Positions 34,148-45,182 of a stretch of DNA of 64,000 nt are shown piece by piece. Position 1 is the stretch's first letter; every line of letters begins with the position of its first letter. The stretch lies in assembly GCA_025738555.1 (NCBI GenBank), contig JAOVFP010000008.1:3038001-3102000 (forward strand), in the 5' to 3' direction. The DNA comes from Cyathus striatus. Lineage: Eukaryota > Basidiomycota > Agaricomycetes > Agaricales > Nidulariaceae. Position numbers and translations under genes: made by a program. The notes below the pieces were generated by a model, which worked only from the letters and a program-made list of their open reading frames with translations, was not told the DNA's origin and ran no database searches.

Positions 34148-35048
34148 TTGCTGTCACCAACCATTGGTGACTGGTAACTGGAGCTGGTGATGCATCACCA
34201 CTGTGCTTCTCACTGTCAATACACTTGTTCTCACTATTGTTACTCTATTCCCACTGTTGCTGCTCTCTTCACCCTCCTTGCTCATTGCTTGCTTCACCCC
34301 CCTTGCTCATTGCTTGCTTCACTCTCCTTGCCCATCACTTTGATCAATGCATACAGCCACCAATACAGCTGCCCATCAACACTCTGTTGTCTTGCTCTGT
34401 CATATCCCATATTGCCTACCTCTGGACATCTAGTCTCTTACTCTGCCTTTTCCTTTCATTACTCTGGACTTTGATTACACTCTTAATATTACTTATTGCT
34501 TACTGTACATAGATTACTTTCATTTCCTTTCTTCCACTCTACTGAGCTATCCCCTCAGTATTGTAGTATACATCTCATAGTGAGTCACTTATCATTCTTA
34601 AGTGCGCCACTATCAGTTTCACTTTACACTGCCATATGCGCTCACTTCTCTGATGTGTTTTATTATGTTTAAGTAGTTATAGTCTTCATTCTATGTACAC
34701 CTACCCTGACTGTACTTCTCCACTGGCCTTTACTTACTCTGAGTCTCTAGTACTTAAGTAGTACTTGATTTGTACTTAGACTTTAGTTTTGTATTGAACT
34801 ACATCCTCACCCTTCAGTCTGACTTGAGTTACATCTCTCATCTTCTCATCTCTTGTCTTCTCTGAAGGGCTTGCCCTTACTCCGAAATCCAGGACCAGGA
34901 ATCCCAGGGGCACAGCACATAAGCTGAAGCCAAAGTCCTACCCCCTGAGTTATCATTCTCTGCTTTTGTCTATTACTCACCCCTCATTTCTCTGCAGTCA
35001 CCCTATCATACTCTGCTGCCAAGTCAGGCTAGGGGCATGGTTGTGACA
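34148..35048. mobile_element. LTR of a Ty3-type element (solo or remnant)
   Basis: From about 34380 to 35048 it is very similar to the LTR at 60110-60820 (for example CTGAGCTATCCCCTCAGTAT, TGTACTTAGACTTTAGTTTT, CAGGACCAGGAATCCCAGGG, AGTCAGGCTAGGGGCATGG) and both end TGACA. The putative start TGTCACCAACC is approximate. It contains a 29-bp tandem duplication (CACCCTCCTTGCTCATTGC-type, 34268-34338) that the other copy lacks. No internal retrotransposon sequence follows and no target duplication was found, so solo status is not proven. Confidence 0.7.
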
Positions 35049-35185
35049 CACTCACTCTGGGTCTTGGAGTACTGCCACATGTAGGTCTGGCTGGGGTTAA
35101 TTATAATGGTACATTGTATATTCATTATCTTCTCTGTGTAATTACTTGTTCTCTTACCAACAGCTTACCCTTTGTTATGTATCCC

Positions 35186-36407
35186 TAGGCAACGTCATGG
35201 GTAACCCATGGGTGTCTCGAGCTTGACCCATACCTGTACCCACATCAACCCGTACCCATTCCCACGGGTATGGGTTCCCATGGGTATCACAACCCGCGGG
35301 TTTTAAGTACTTATTTTAGAATTAGAATAAACATATGATGAATTAATTTGTATCACTTGAAGCAAATGTACAATAATTTTTTGTAATGGCTGATTTTATA
35401 CTTAAACAGTACTAGTATTAGTATGCAAGCATATGTGAACATTGTGTGAAAATGGCCGCTTTTATTGTACTATCTCCAAAAATAGGAAATTTGGAATGCT
35501 TATTTCATGGTATTTGAAGCAGATACATGAACATTGTGTATAATAGCTCATTTTTTAGTTATACAACACAGGTATTTGTACACGAGTATGCAAGAGAAGT
35601 GAGTCAAAATTGCTGCATGTATTGTACTATCTCCAGTATATAAAAGATATAGAATATCTATTTCATAGTACTTGAACAAGATGTGCCAATATAGTTTATA
35701 ATAGCTCATTTCATACATAGACAACATGGGTATAATTTCATGAAAGTATGAGAGACTAGCATGAACACTGCTTGTTGTGTTGTACCATCTTCAAAATATA
35801 GGAAATTCTACATAACATAGAAGAATATTAAATAAACATTGTCTCAGGTCCAATACACAGTTATATGGAACAGGTACTATATTGCATGTAACCAGTACAT
35901 AATAGTGAGATATTTCTGTTGAAATACAAAGGGAGCGAGTGATATAGAGGGGAATCCTAATTTCTGTGTACTGGGGAAGAGGTAGACAATATTATTTATA
36001 GAACCAGAACGAGTCAGCCATAAATTGTGTATGTAGGGTCGTTAGGAACGTGCAGCAACGCACTATCCATATCCGAAATATCGAAGAGATGCAAAAAGAA
36101 TTGGAGTAGTAATGTTAGTTTGAATGAATTGCATTAAGTATATCATTTAAGGTCAACCCTGCAAGCTAAACAAAATGAAAAACCGAGGTTTTTCTCTAAG
36201 CACAAACACTATCTAGGTTAATATATACTATGTACTTATTCATTATTATTATAGTGCTTGTAAAATCTTCCTTTCAGTCATTTTTATTCAATAAACTGTC
36301 TATGGGTACCTGTGGGTTATGGGTCTCGAAGACCTGACCCATACCCATACCTGCCGGTACCCTTACCCATGACCCGTGTGGGTATGGTGTACCCATGCAT
36401 TTGCCTA
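35186..36407. mobile_element. Non-autonomous hAT-type element with perfect 8-bp target duplication
   Basis: Starts TAGGCAACGTCATGGGTAAC and ends GTACCCATGCATTTGCCTA, an imperfect inverted pair. TGTATCCC flanks it exactly on both sides (35178-35185 and 36408-36415). Subterminal regions are dense in ACCCATACC/GGGTATGGG. The interior (35350-35830) holds about three degenerate tandem units of about 165 bp that each include a GTACTATCTCC-like and an AATAGCTCATTT-like phrase. No transposase frame; length 1222 bp. Confidence 0.85.
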
Positions 36408-36415
36408 TGTATCCC

Positions 36416-36775
36416 CCCTACCTCCTTCTTCCCACTGCATACACCAATTGCATGTCAACATATACCACAGCACAATGCCACCTCTGCCAACATTGTCTCC
36501 CATGTGCTGATAAAAATGTACATCAAAGCATACTTTTCTCTCCCCCCCACCTCCTTCTCCCCACTGTGTGTGCCAATTGTGAACCAACACATACCATGGC
36601 ACAACACTGCCTTCACCAATGTCATCTCCCACATGCCAACAACAACATATGCCAAAGTGTACTTTCCTCTCCCCCCTGCCTCCTTCTCCCCACTGTGTGC
36701 ACCAGTTGTATGCCAACATGTACCATGGCACAACACCACCTCCACCAATGTTCTCTCCCATGTGCCATCCCCTCC
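36416..36775. repeat. Minisatellite, unit about 128 bp, 2.8 copies
   Basis: Units start with a C-run then CCTCCTTCTCCCCACTG, followed by CCAATTG..., ACCATGGCACAACA and CTCCCATGTG/CTCCCACATG. Copies begin near 36412, 36541 and 36668. Frames stay open on both strands only because the repeat lacks stops and CpG; I do not regard them as genes. Confidence 0.8.
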
Positions 36776-36779
36776 TCCC

Positions 36780-37245
36780 CCTCTGCACCTCATCTGACAA
36801 ATGATGAGGTGCTGTTCCACCTCCTCCTTGCACCTCATCTGGCAAATGACAAGGTGCTATTCCACCTCCCCCCTTCACCTTGTCTTGCAAGTGACAAGGT
36901 GTTCCATCTCCTCCCCCCCCTGCACCTCATCTCACAAGTAATGAGGTGCTGCCTGCCCTCCCCCACCCTGCACCTCACCTGGCAAATAATGAGCTGCCAT
37001 TCCACCTCCCTCCTCCACCTCATCTTGCAAGTGATGAGATGTTCCATCTCTTCCCCCCCCTGCACCTCATCTTGCAAGTAATGAGGTGCTGCTTGTCCTC
37101 CCCCACCCTGCACCTCATCTTGCAAATGATGAGGTGCCATTCCTCCCCTGCACCTTGTCTTGAAAGTGACAAGGTGTCATTCCCTCTCCTCCCCCTCTTT
37201 CCCCCTCTTCCATCTGCCTCCTCATCTCACAAGTGACAAGGAAAA
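36780..37245. repeat. Array of about ten short hairpins, spacing about 45 bp
   Basis: Ten imperfect copies of an inverted repeat, mostly CACCTCATCTTGCAAATGA with TGAGGTG, at about 36785, 36830, 36875, 36921, 36969, 37014, 37063, 37110, 37151 and 37220. Copies near 36875 and 37151 have CACCTTGTC paired with GACAAGGTG, so both stem sides changed together. Spacers are C-rich (CCTCCCCC). Confidence 0.75.
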
Positions 37246-37459
37246 GATTGTGATTGCTCATGCCATTCCCTCTATTTATAGATTAGCTGTCAAATCATGA
37301 TGTCACATACACAGGAATAAAAATAAATGGTGTGAACATTCTGTTGCCTTTAGATCTTCACATGCCTCATTCCTTTTTCTCTCCCTTACCACTATCATCA
37401 CCACTCATCCACCCACATCCACTCACATCAGAACATATCAGAACTCACTTCAACATACC

Positions 37460-39092
37460 ATGCCTCCTCACAGATCTACTAGGAACAAATCTATCAATGC
37501 TAATGCCACTACAATCAGTGGCAATACTGACAATTTACCAGAACCTTCAAATGCTCACAAGCATACTATCTCCTCCACTGAAGCTACAACTCAACCTGCT
37601 AAAAAGAAGGGCAAAAAGGAGAGTACTGTAGATGAAGAGTCTGAGGGGAACAATGTCAAGAAGAGGAAGGGAAAGAAGGGAAGAGGACAGTGCATAATAA
37701 TTCACTTATAAAATCGCATTTTAATCATTTATATCTCTTTTTCAGTATATCTGCAACACAACATATCACTGAAGATGCTAGAGCCAGCTCACCAGTTAAG
37801 TTAACAAGGGCAGAACAAAATATTATTGATGATGGCACTTCTGTTGCCCCTCCTAAGTGAATCTGCAATGTGGCTGTTAGCTTGCTTCCTGCTAGTGAAA
37901 CTCAAATTACTACTAGTGATCATATCTGTTGCTCTGAGGTACTTGAAAATGAAAGTACAGAAAGTGAGAATGTAAATGAAGATACTAGCACTGGTGAAAA
38001 TGCCAGTAATGATTCCTCTGAAGGTAGTGGCAGTGAATTTAAAGAAGTTAGCAGCTCTAAGCACAACAAGAGCAATAAGAATACTGGTAACCAGACCAGC
38101 AAGGACACTCACAACAAAGGCAGTGAGGATACTGGTAACCAGACCAGCAAGAGTACTGACAACAAGAGCAATGAGGATACTGGTAACCAGACCAGCAAAG
38201 GTGCTCACAACAAGAGCAATGAAGATACTGGTAATCAGACCAGCAAGAATGCTCACAGCAAGAGCAGTGAGAATACTGTATAATTTTGACCAACTGTTCG
38301 GTCACATGTCACATGGGGCCATGAACAGAACAGATTTAGCTGTTGGTCATGCATCACAAAGACTCATAAACACAGGTATGAGGAAATCGAAAAATTGTGA
38401 AAAATTGTTAAAAATAGAATAAAATTAGAAGTGATATTTAAAACAGTGTTCATACCAATATATACATCCTAAAGTATGTAATTAATATAGTAATTGCAGT
38501 TGATAGCTATTCTAATCTATTCCAGGTTGAATTTTGCTTGCACAATGGCTTAGGCTGCGAACAGCTCACTTCAGGTGTCACACACTCCATAGGGCTGCAA
38601 ACAGAGGTTTGGACTGTCACACCTAAAAGGGTCCAAACACTTGGTTGAAATTATCCAGTACTGGTAATCAAACCAGTAGGGATACTCTGAAGGATATGCC
38701 CAATATTGAAAGCCTAAGTGAGCATGAGAATGCAGATGACCATGTGGTTGATGTTCACATGGCATCTCCACCATCCATATTTGAAAAGAGCTTATAATAC
38801 ACAGGTAAGAGCATATATGATAATGATATAAAATGTTTTAATAACTACTTCTTAATAATAGGTATGTTAACAGCTCAATGCTTGGCTTGGTGGCTTTGAA
38901 TCCATTTTTTTAAAAATGGCACCACATAACTTTGATTGGTTTCTGCATGCCATATTATTTTATCATAGCAAACATGTTATACAAAGGCAGGAAAAAAGAA
39001 AGAGACAGGAAGCTACTGATATTGAAGTGCAAGGTGATGTAGTAGATGATGATGATGATGATAGTTTTCCAGCTGATGATATTGTTCTTTAG
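37460..39092 (+). pseudogene. Relic of a low-complexity, 15-residue-repeat protein gene
   Basis: Exon 1 begins MPPHRSTRNKSINANATTIS and runs to a basic KKGKKE...KRKGKKGRG stretch (about 37690). A later open segment (37870-38283) is Ser/Glu/Asn-rich and ends in five 15-residue repeats of the type NTGNQTSKDTHNKGSED (45-bp tandem DNA repeat). The repeat frame resumes at 38658 (TGNQTSRDTLKDMPNIESLSEH) beyond a 0.36-kb MITE. A last segment around 39000-39092 reads a Glu/Asp run and ends SFPADDIVL and TAG. Such basic-then-acidic proteins often belong to transposons, but no domain is recognised. Several frame breaks. Confidence 0.45.
38281..38650. mobile_element. MITE, about 365 bp, in the 15-residue-repeat gene
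   Basis: Left end TATAATTTTGACCAACTGTT, right end inverted GATAATTTCAACCAAGTGTT. The interrupted repeat protein reads NTG before and TGNQTS after it. Flanks GAATACTG and CAGTACTG agree in 6 of 8, a decayed 8-bp duplication. Its left 90 bp matches the ends at 26165 (reverse) and loosely 46128 and 24560: CTGTTCGGTCACATGTCAC, GGGCCATGAAC, GCATCAC. Confidence 0.6.
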
Positions 39093-42000
39093 AAAGATAC
39101 ATACATAGTTTCATATTTTAGCCAACTATAGGTAGAAATGATTATAAATTAACAGTTTTCATAGTGTTCATTGAGATTTTAAACAGGAAATTAAGGTATT
39201 AAACAGATCTTACAGATTCTGCATAAATCTACACAGAATCCATGCAGAATATGTATGGAATCTGCACAGAATTATCACCTCTAATAATAAAAATAGTCAC
39301 TATATAAATTCTATATGGTATCTACACAGATCTGTACAGATCTGTATGGATCCATACAGACCTTTTGGGAGAGTGTAAATTACTGCAACCCTGACAGCTA
39401 AACAAAATACAAAACCCAGGTTTAGCTGTAAATGCAAACACAAATTATATTAATATACACTATATACTTATTCAAAAGGTACTACACTTGCAGAAATATT
39501 ATGGTCCTTGTTTTTATTTGATATGCTACCTATGGGTACCTGCAGGTTACAGATCTTTGAGGCCTGACCTATACCCATACCCACTAGTACCCATACCTGT
39601 GACCCATGCCATTGTCTAGGTAGCTAAGGACAAGTTGAAGGGATAGGTAAAAGATATAGTCTGGGCAAAGCAGAGTAGGGGTACAAATGATGTGTTCAGA
39701 ATAAAGATAAAATATGGTGGCATAAACTAAACTACATTGGCCATAATGAAACATATAGGTAGAAATGGAAGTAAGGAGTATGCTACAATGATGAGGTAAG
39801 GCAGTCATAAGAAAAACTACATATCTGAGATACCTGAAGGAAAACCCAACAGGTTCCAGATATAAACCTGGGCAGGAATCTCAGGAGTATAAACCCATAG
39901 CTAGTTTGTTCTGGGAACAGACTGGGTATGTTGGAAGGTCATGTGGGTGCCTTCAGTAATGTCAGCATGATGTAGCCAGACATGGATATAACACCTGTAG
40001 ACATGGGTAACCCATCTTATAGATATGTATAACTCATTTAGTGAACATGGTACTGAAATCTAATATTAGACATGGTATTGACATTTGTGGTTGGCATTTA
40101 ATTTAAATACAGGGCTGTAACTATCTAACTAAGTATAGCTACCTGGCTCCCATGCTTGATTGGGAATATAAACACCATCTCTGTCTACTGTTGCTACATC
40201 AGTTCTTGAGCTGCATTGTTGGTCCTGGTGTTCCCTCTTACCACTTTCACATCTATTCATTGCTTTCATGAGAGGGATGGGTAGAGTTCAAAGAAAGCCA
40301 GAGTGTAACATCATACAAGGACAAAGGGAGAGGATGTTGGAGTTGGGAAGTTTGTTACTGGGAGAATAGAGTAGTGGACACTGGCAGGTGCATTTGGATT
40401 GGGTAAGAGCAGCTACCTACATAAAGGTTATTTTTTGTACAATAAACACTCATCTTGTTCACCTCAGTGCACTAAAGTACTGATATGACTAACTTTTAGT
40501 AGTACTTTATTATGTCAGTAGTAGCACCACCAACATAAAATAGGTATTTATGTTAGTTATATTTAGTACAAAGGGTATCTGGTTAGCAATAATGAAATAG
40601 AATGACTTTAAAGACTATAGCTTAATTTCTGAGACTGGGTTTTACACTTCAATTGCAGTACTAGTTCAAAAACTCGGATAACCAATATTCAATTCAATTC
40701 AACAGTACTTGGTACTTCAAATTCTAATCAAAACTTCGGATACTGATTTCAGAACATTACTCTACTTCGAGAATGGAAGACAGCTCATGCAGTACTTGGC
40801 TCTACCTACACTACCATCCCTAAGTTATATACTACAGTTCTACCTACTTTATTTGTAATGGTAAAATAGTGTATCATATGTGTAAATAAATGGCATATAT
40901 CTACTTCTGAAACTGTCCATAGGTTCTCAGAGGTGCAGAGAACCCTCCATATGGTTACAACTTGTTCCTGAGGCACCTCAAACACTGCGGCGTTGGTACT
41001 AGCTTGGTACATGCACTAAAGCATGTGTGCATGTAGGTACATGCTTGGTTACATGGAATTTCGGAGTTAACAGCTTCTTTGTGATGTGTGCATCAATAGT
41101 GCATGATGGCATATGTGCCATACTTGGTGGTTTTGCTCACAGCATCCCATATGGTTTTTCACATGTCTCTAGTGCAGCCATTTGGGTCTGGATATGGATG
41201 GCACGAGATACATCCTTTTGCTACAGCCTTGAGATGAGGCAACAGGAATTTCCTCCAGAGCATTACATAATAATGGCACATGGTATGATGTGTTTGGACT
41301 TTGTGCTAGAGCACCATTCAAGGTGTGTGAGAGTGGTATGGCAGCTTCGTTATAGAATACTAATAATTAAATAAGTAGCTTAGTGGCTACTAAGAAATGA
41401 ATAGAGCATATTTAATAAGTGCAGAAAGCCAGCAACCCATATAATATATCTTTCCATACCCTTGGTTTGTATTGAGGAGATACTTTAGCTGGCAGCGTGG
41501 GTCTCAGCCCCAGCCCTTGTACTCTTCCCTTAGTAATGTATTTTGTATAAAATACTATAATTGGCAACTCAGGACTTGTTCTAACTCTTGTACTCATGGG
41601 GTGGCATCTGCACAGATAGAATATAGGAGTTTGAATAAAATGCCATAATAATTGAAAAATAAGTTTATTTTAAAAGCTGGCATATCAGTACTAATCTTGA
41701 TCAGGATTTTATGGTGTTAGCCAAACTTGAATGTTTGAATGCATGAGCAACTGGTTTGGAGTCTGACCTTGAGGCAACTAAGTACTTATATTGATTTCTA
41801 AAATGATGCTATTAGTATGTAGTTATTTTATGCTGTCATCTCATGAGTTTTAATATCTCTAATAGTTCTCTCACTGCAGGAGGTGGCTTATATAAGTTAA
41901 GAATATAGCATGAGCATTTGACAGTTAAACTAGAAAAAATATCAGATTTTAATCTCAGAGTTTATGGTGAGTATTTATGTATTATATTCTTTGATATGAG

Positions 42001-42303
42001 CAATTTTTATCTCAAGGATTTATTTTAAATATCTTCAGCATATTGCTTTAGAATAAATCATGATCTTAAGGAGAGTATTTTAGTAATTTGGCTTACATAT
42101 GTCTCATGATTAATCTGTAAATAAGATCACAGCATAAAATATCAATAAACTCTCAGGTCTTATTAATGAGAAACCATCAGATTATATAGAGAAGATATAT
42201 GAAAATTAATCACAATTTACTCAGGGTATAACCTCAGAGTATATTGTGATTGGCAGACAATCACATCAAGGTATACTTTTCCATTTATAGCATTCCCCTT
42301 GAG
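39093..42303. other. CpG-poor repeat region without recognised genes
   Basis: Near 39535-39625 it has the right-hand subterminal phrases of the TAGGCAAC hAT-type family (ACCCATACC repeats, then ATTGTCTAGGTAG), but no left end was found. 40650-41050 resembles 59730-60090. Long open frames such as 41027-41374 have no family features. The rest is A-T rich. Confidence 0.4.
40650..41050. repeat. Dispersed repeat shared with 59730-60090
   Basis: Shared phrases include TTCAGAACAT, TCTAC with GAGAATGGAA/AAGAATGGAA, CAGAGGTGCA, and GCATGCACTAAAGCATGTG against ACATGCACTAATACATGTG. Order and orientation are the same. Type unknown; the second copy lies just 5' of the Ty3 LTR. Confidence 0.5.
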
Positions 42304-43058
42304 TGTTATATCTGTGTCCAGATACATCATGCCGACATTCCCACATGACCGTCTAACATACCTAGTCCATTCCCGGAATGTACCCACTTTGGGTTTACAC
42401 TTCCTGACATTCCCACCTGGGAATGTACCTGGAACCTGTCGGGTTTTCTATCAGGTATCCCAGATATGTAGTTTCTCTTATGATGGCCTCACCACATCAT
42501 TATACCATTACTCCACTCTTCCATTCTCACTTGTATGTTTCATTATGGTCAATGTAGTTTAGTTTCTTATTCTTCCTTCTGAGTGTGTCATTTGCACCAC
42601 TACTCCTCTTTGCCCAGTCTTTATTTCATTTACTTACACTTATCATTCAGTCTCCGGATTCGTAACTATGTCTTACTAGTACATATAAATAGCCTTCCAA
42701 ATGTACTAGGTAGTCTTCAGTATTCATATAAACCTCATACACTTCTTCCTACTTCTAAGTTCTGAAACCTGCTCCGGGTTTTCCTTCAGGTTTCTCTCCC
42801 ACTGCCTAGTGTAGTGGTGAAGCCCTCTCTTATACTCTGGAATGTCTTCCTCTGTTGAATATCGTCTTCCTCAAAATAAGAACCATTCCCTGGGGATATC
42901 CAGGCAGCGCAGCACATATGCTGAAGCCACAGTTCACTTCCACACTTCTGCTCCCATTCCCATACCTGTACTCACTTCGGGTTTCCATTATAGTTCTCCC
43001 ACACCCTCCAGGTGTCTTCACATTTGTTTCCCAGTAGGAAGGGAATCGGTATGTAACA
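42304..43058. mobile_element. Solo LTR, 755 bp, with 5-bp target duplication
   Basis: Begins TGTTATATCTGTG and ends GGTATGTAACA, with TTGAG immediately on both sides (42299-42303 and 43059-43063). Internal short direct and inverted pieces (GGGAATGTACC, GACATTCCCAC) occur near the 5' end. No gag or pol is next to it, as expected after LTR-LTR recombination. Confidence 0.82.
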
Positions 43059-43824
43059 TTGAGCCTTGAAGCTGTGTGAAGTTCAAAACAGCAGATGTGC
43101 AAATGTTCTTGAAAGACAAGATCTAGGAATATTTTTATAAAACTTTGAATTTAAGCACCTCAGAAGGTGTACTATAACATATCAAAAGTATGAGGCAATT
43201 GAGAAGCTTATTCTTACCAAGCAATTTGATTCTTCCATATATTGTATGGTGAATAAAATCTTGCTGTTTAAGTAACCATACCCTCACATTGTCTAAAAGC
43301 TTTGGTAAAATGGTTGGAAAAACTTTTGATGTCATTATCTGTGCCTCAGCAGTGTCAGCATGGCACTTAGAATACATTATAAGGTGAAATTCACATGAGA
43401 GAACCTTGCAGAACAAGTTATTCCAGCACTGGAGGTTCTTATCACCAAGCAAAGCAGCAAAGTAAAACTTAAGTGCATTCAAGTGTTTGAATTTAAATAC
43501 ATTTAAATGGTTTGAAAGTTATCATACACATGCCAAATGATTTGTACATGACTTTGCATTTTGAATACATGAGCGCAAATGAGCAATAATTATTTGTCTT
43601 CATGAAGTTCACACACCTGGTCACACATCACCAATGCATGACGAAAAGCACTATTGCAATGACAGAAGCATGCCGCACATGATTTTTCATTTTTACTGAG
43701 TGTCACAGGGCATTATCTTCTCATTTTTATAGGCTTGCTATTATGGAATAATAGTATTATAGAACTGGGAAATTGCAATATGCACATGATTATAAATACT
43801 CTATCTCGACCACCACATAGGAAG
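43059..43824. other. Spacer between solo LTR and peroxygenase gene
   Basis: A minus-strand frame of 115 codons (43482-43135; KVFPTILPKLLDNVRVWLLK) reads like a decayed protein in which Arg codons may have become Cys, but I do not recognise it. Near 43690 a sequence (CATGATTTTTCATTTTTACT GAG) resembles the right end of the nested element at 32069. Confidence 0.35.
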
Positions 43825-45182
43825 TTATCTGTATGGGAATACTTGTGGACATCCAGAACCCTTGAGGGGCGAAAAGAAGAAGTTAAGATTCCTATTAAGG
43901 GCATGTAGGAGGATACCTTTCGGATTAGGGTAGAGGGATTTGACTGTTTGGTTGACAAAATTTTGATACAACAAGCAGAAGGTGCTAAAGTCCGCTGAGG
44001 TAGGGTCTAAAGTGAAGTTGTTTACTTCACCAAGGTTCTTCCCAGGCTTAATGGGATGAGGGGCAAAGATCTGTGCTATACCATTACCAATGTCCCCCAT
44101 AGAAACAGACCCGTTGCGTCGGAAGAAGCCATCTGGCATACGGCTTTCTTGAAAGAATCCTCGCGCAACATCGATGGGAAGCTGCTCATCTGTCCTTCTC
44201 CCGTCTACGAAAAATGTGATAGGAAACACGGATTCGACATATGCAGTAAAATATCGCGGGGAAATAAATGAGAACTGGGGATTGGTGGCTATGGATTGTT
44301 GGATAAGTTGCCAGCGAAGCTCAGATGCAACTGTGAAGTTGTAGTTTCCAGCACCAAGCTTGTTACTGAAATCGGTGAACTGGAAATGAATACGATTAGA
44401 CAACAGCCCATGAATTTCAAAGTTATTCTTACCTGGTCGAAGAGAGTTTCATTGAAGCTATGATTGTCGCCGAAGAATGCATCCCCTCGTGTCATGCTGG
44501 CATCACCTAGCACCACACACTATAAGTATGTATATTTCCGAAGACATACGTTATACGATTATATTACCTTCAAAAACGGCATGGGTATTGAGTCCACCGA
44601 CAATAGCTGGTTTGGGAGGATCTGGACCTGTAAATGGTGTTTTTTCTCCTATACTAAGTAAATTGGTAACAAGATTGCCGTCGACTAGCATTGCAGAATA
44701 AGTGACGAATACTGCGAGATCGTTGCCCATGTTGAAACCTATGGTACAACTTAATTTTCAAGCATAGATATAATTATTTCTTATTAGGTACGCACCTTCC
44801 TGAACGGCGGTAACTATTTGTCCAGGGGTAGCAATACCTGAGCGTGGTAGCCACTAAAATGACTATTAAAAATTATCACCCAAAGTAAAAACGAATTACG
44901 GACCCCATGGGAAGCGAGTGTATTTAGTCCGGGACAAGGTCCACGAATGTCAAATGGTGTGGGTGGCCTCCAAGGATGAGCTGGATCATTGACAAGTTTT
45001 GCAGAAGTATCGTTAATAGGTCCAGGAGGCGATTCAGGAACTCCAAGCGGTAGGATAGAGAGGATTCTCTCAAGTTCTTCATTCGACAATCCGGCAAGCG
45101 ACGCCTGGGCAGAGAATGCACAGCACAGTGTCACGGCAGAAATGGCAAATGCCAGCAAAGCAAGAAGATGTACCATTTGCAT
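43825..45182 (-). CDS. Unspecific peroxygenase (heme-thiolate, chloroperoxidase superfamily)
   Basis: Secreted enzyme that uses H2O2 to oxygenate or halogenate organic substrates. Spliced protein about 378 residues with four introns, the length of the long UPO group. Signal peptide MQMVHLLALLAFAISAVTLC (cleavage near residue 27) and a pro-region, then SAKLVNDPAHPW. RGPCPGLNTLASHG carries the PCP motif, Cys83 being the axial heme thiolate. VFEGDASMTRGDAFFGDNH carries E169-G170-D171 (Mg site). PRYFTAYVE gives the R236...E243 acid-base pair of long UPOs. Two late Cys (FSTFCLLY, SGCPQVF) fit the conserved C-terminal disulfide. N-glycosylation sequons (NDT, NET, NFT, NGS, NQT) are present. Stop TAA at 43825-43827. 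All splice sites and catalytic residues look intact, and CpG content is normal, although it sits between decayed repeats. Confidence 0.93.

Noticed and set aside
36405..37236. Long open frames on both strands (up to 228 codons, Cys/His/Pro or Gly-rich)
   Set aside because: They come from stop-poor tandem repeats (128-bp minisatellite and hairpin array) with no family features and are open on both strands.
36780..37245. CRISPR-like array of regularly spaced inverted repeats
   Set aside because: Fungal genome; the spacers are themselves similar C-rich repeats, and the units are diverged minisatellite copies.
41027..41374. 115-codon plus-strand frame
   Set aside because: Lies in CpG-poor repeat DNA where stops are scarce by chance; no family features or splice partners.
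43680..43710. Possible second copy of the 30829-32069 TIR element
   Set aside because: Only one end (TTTTTCATTTTTACTGAG) was found; no matching left end or target duplication.
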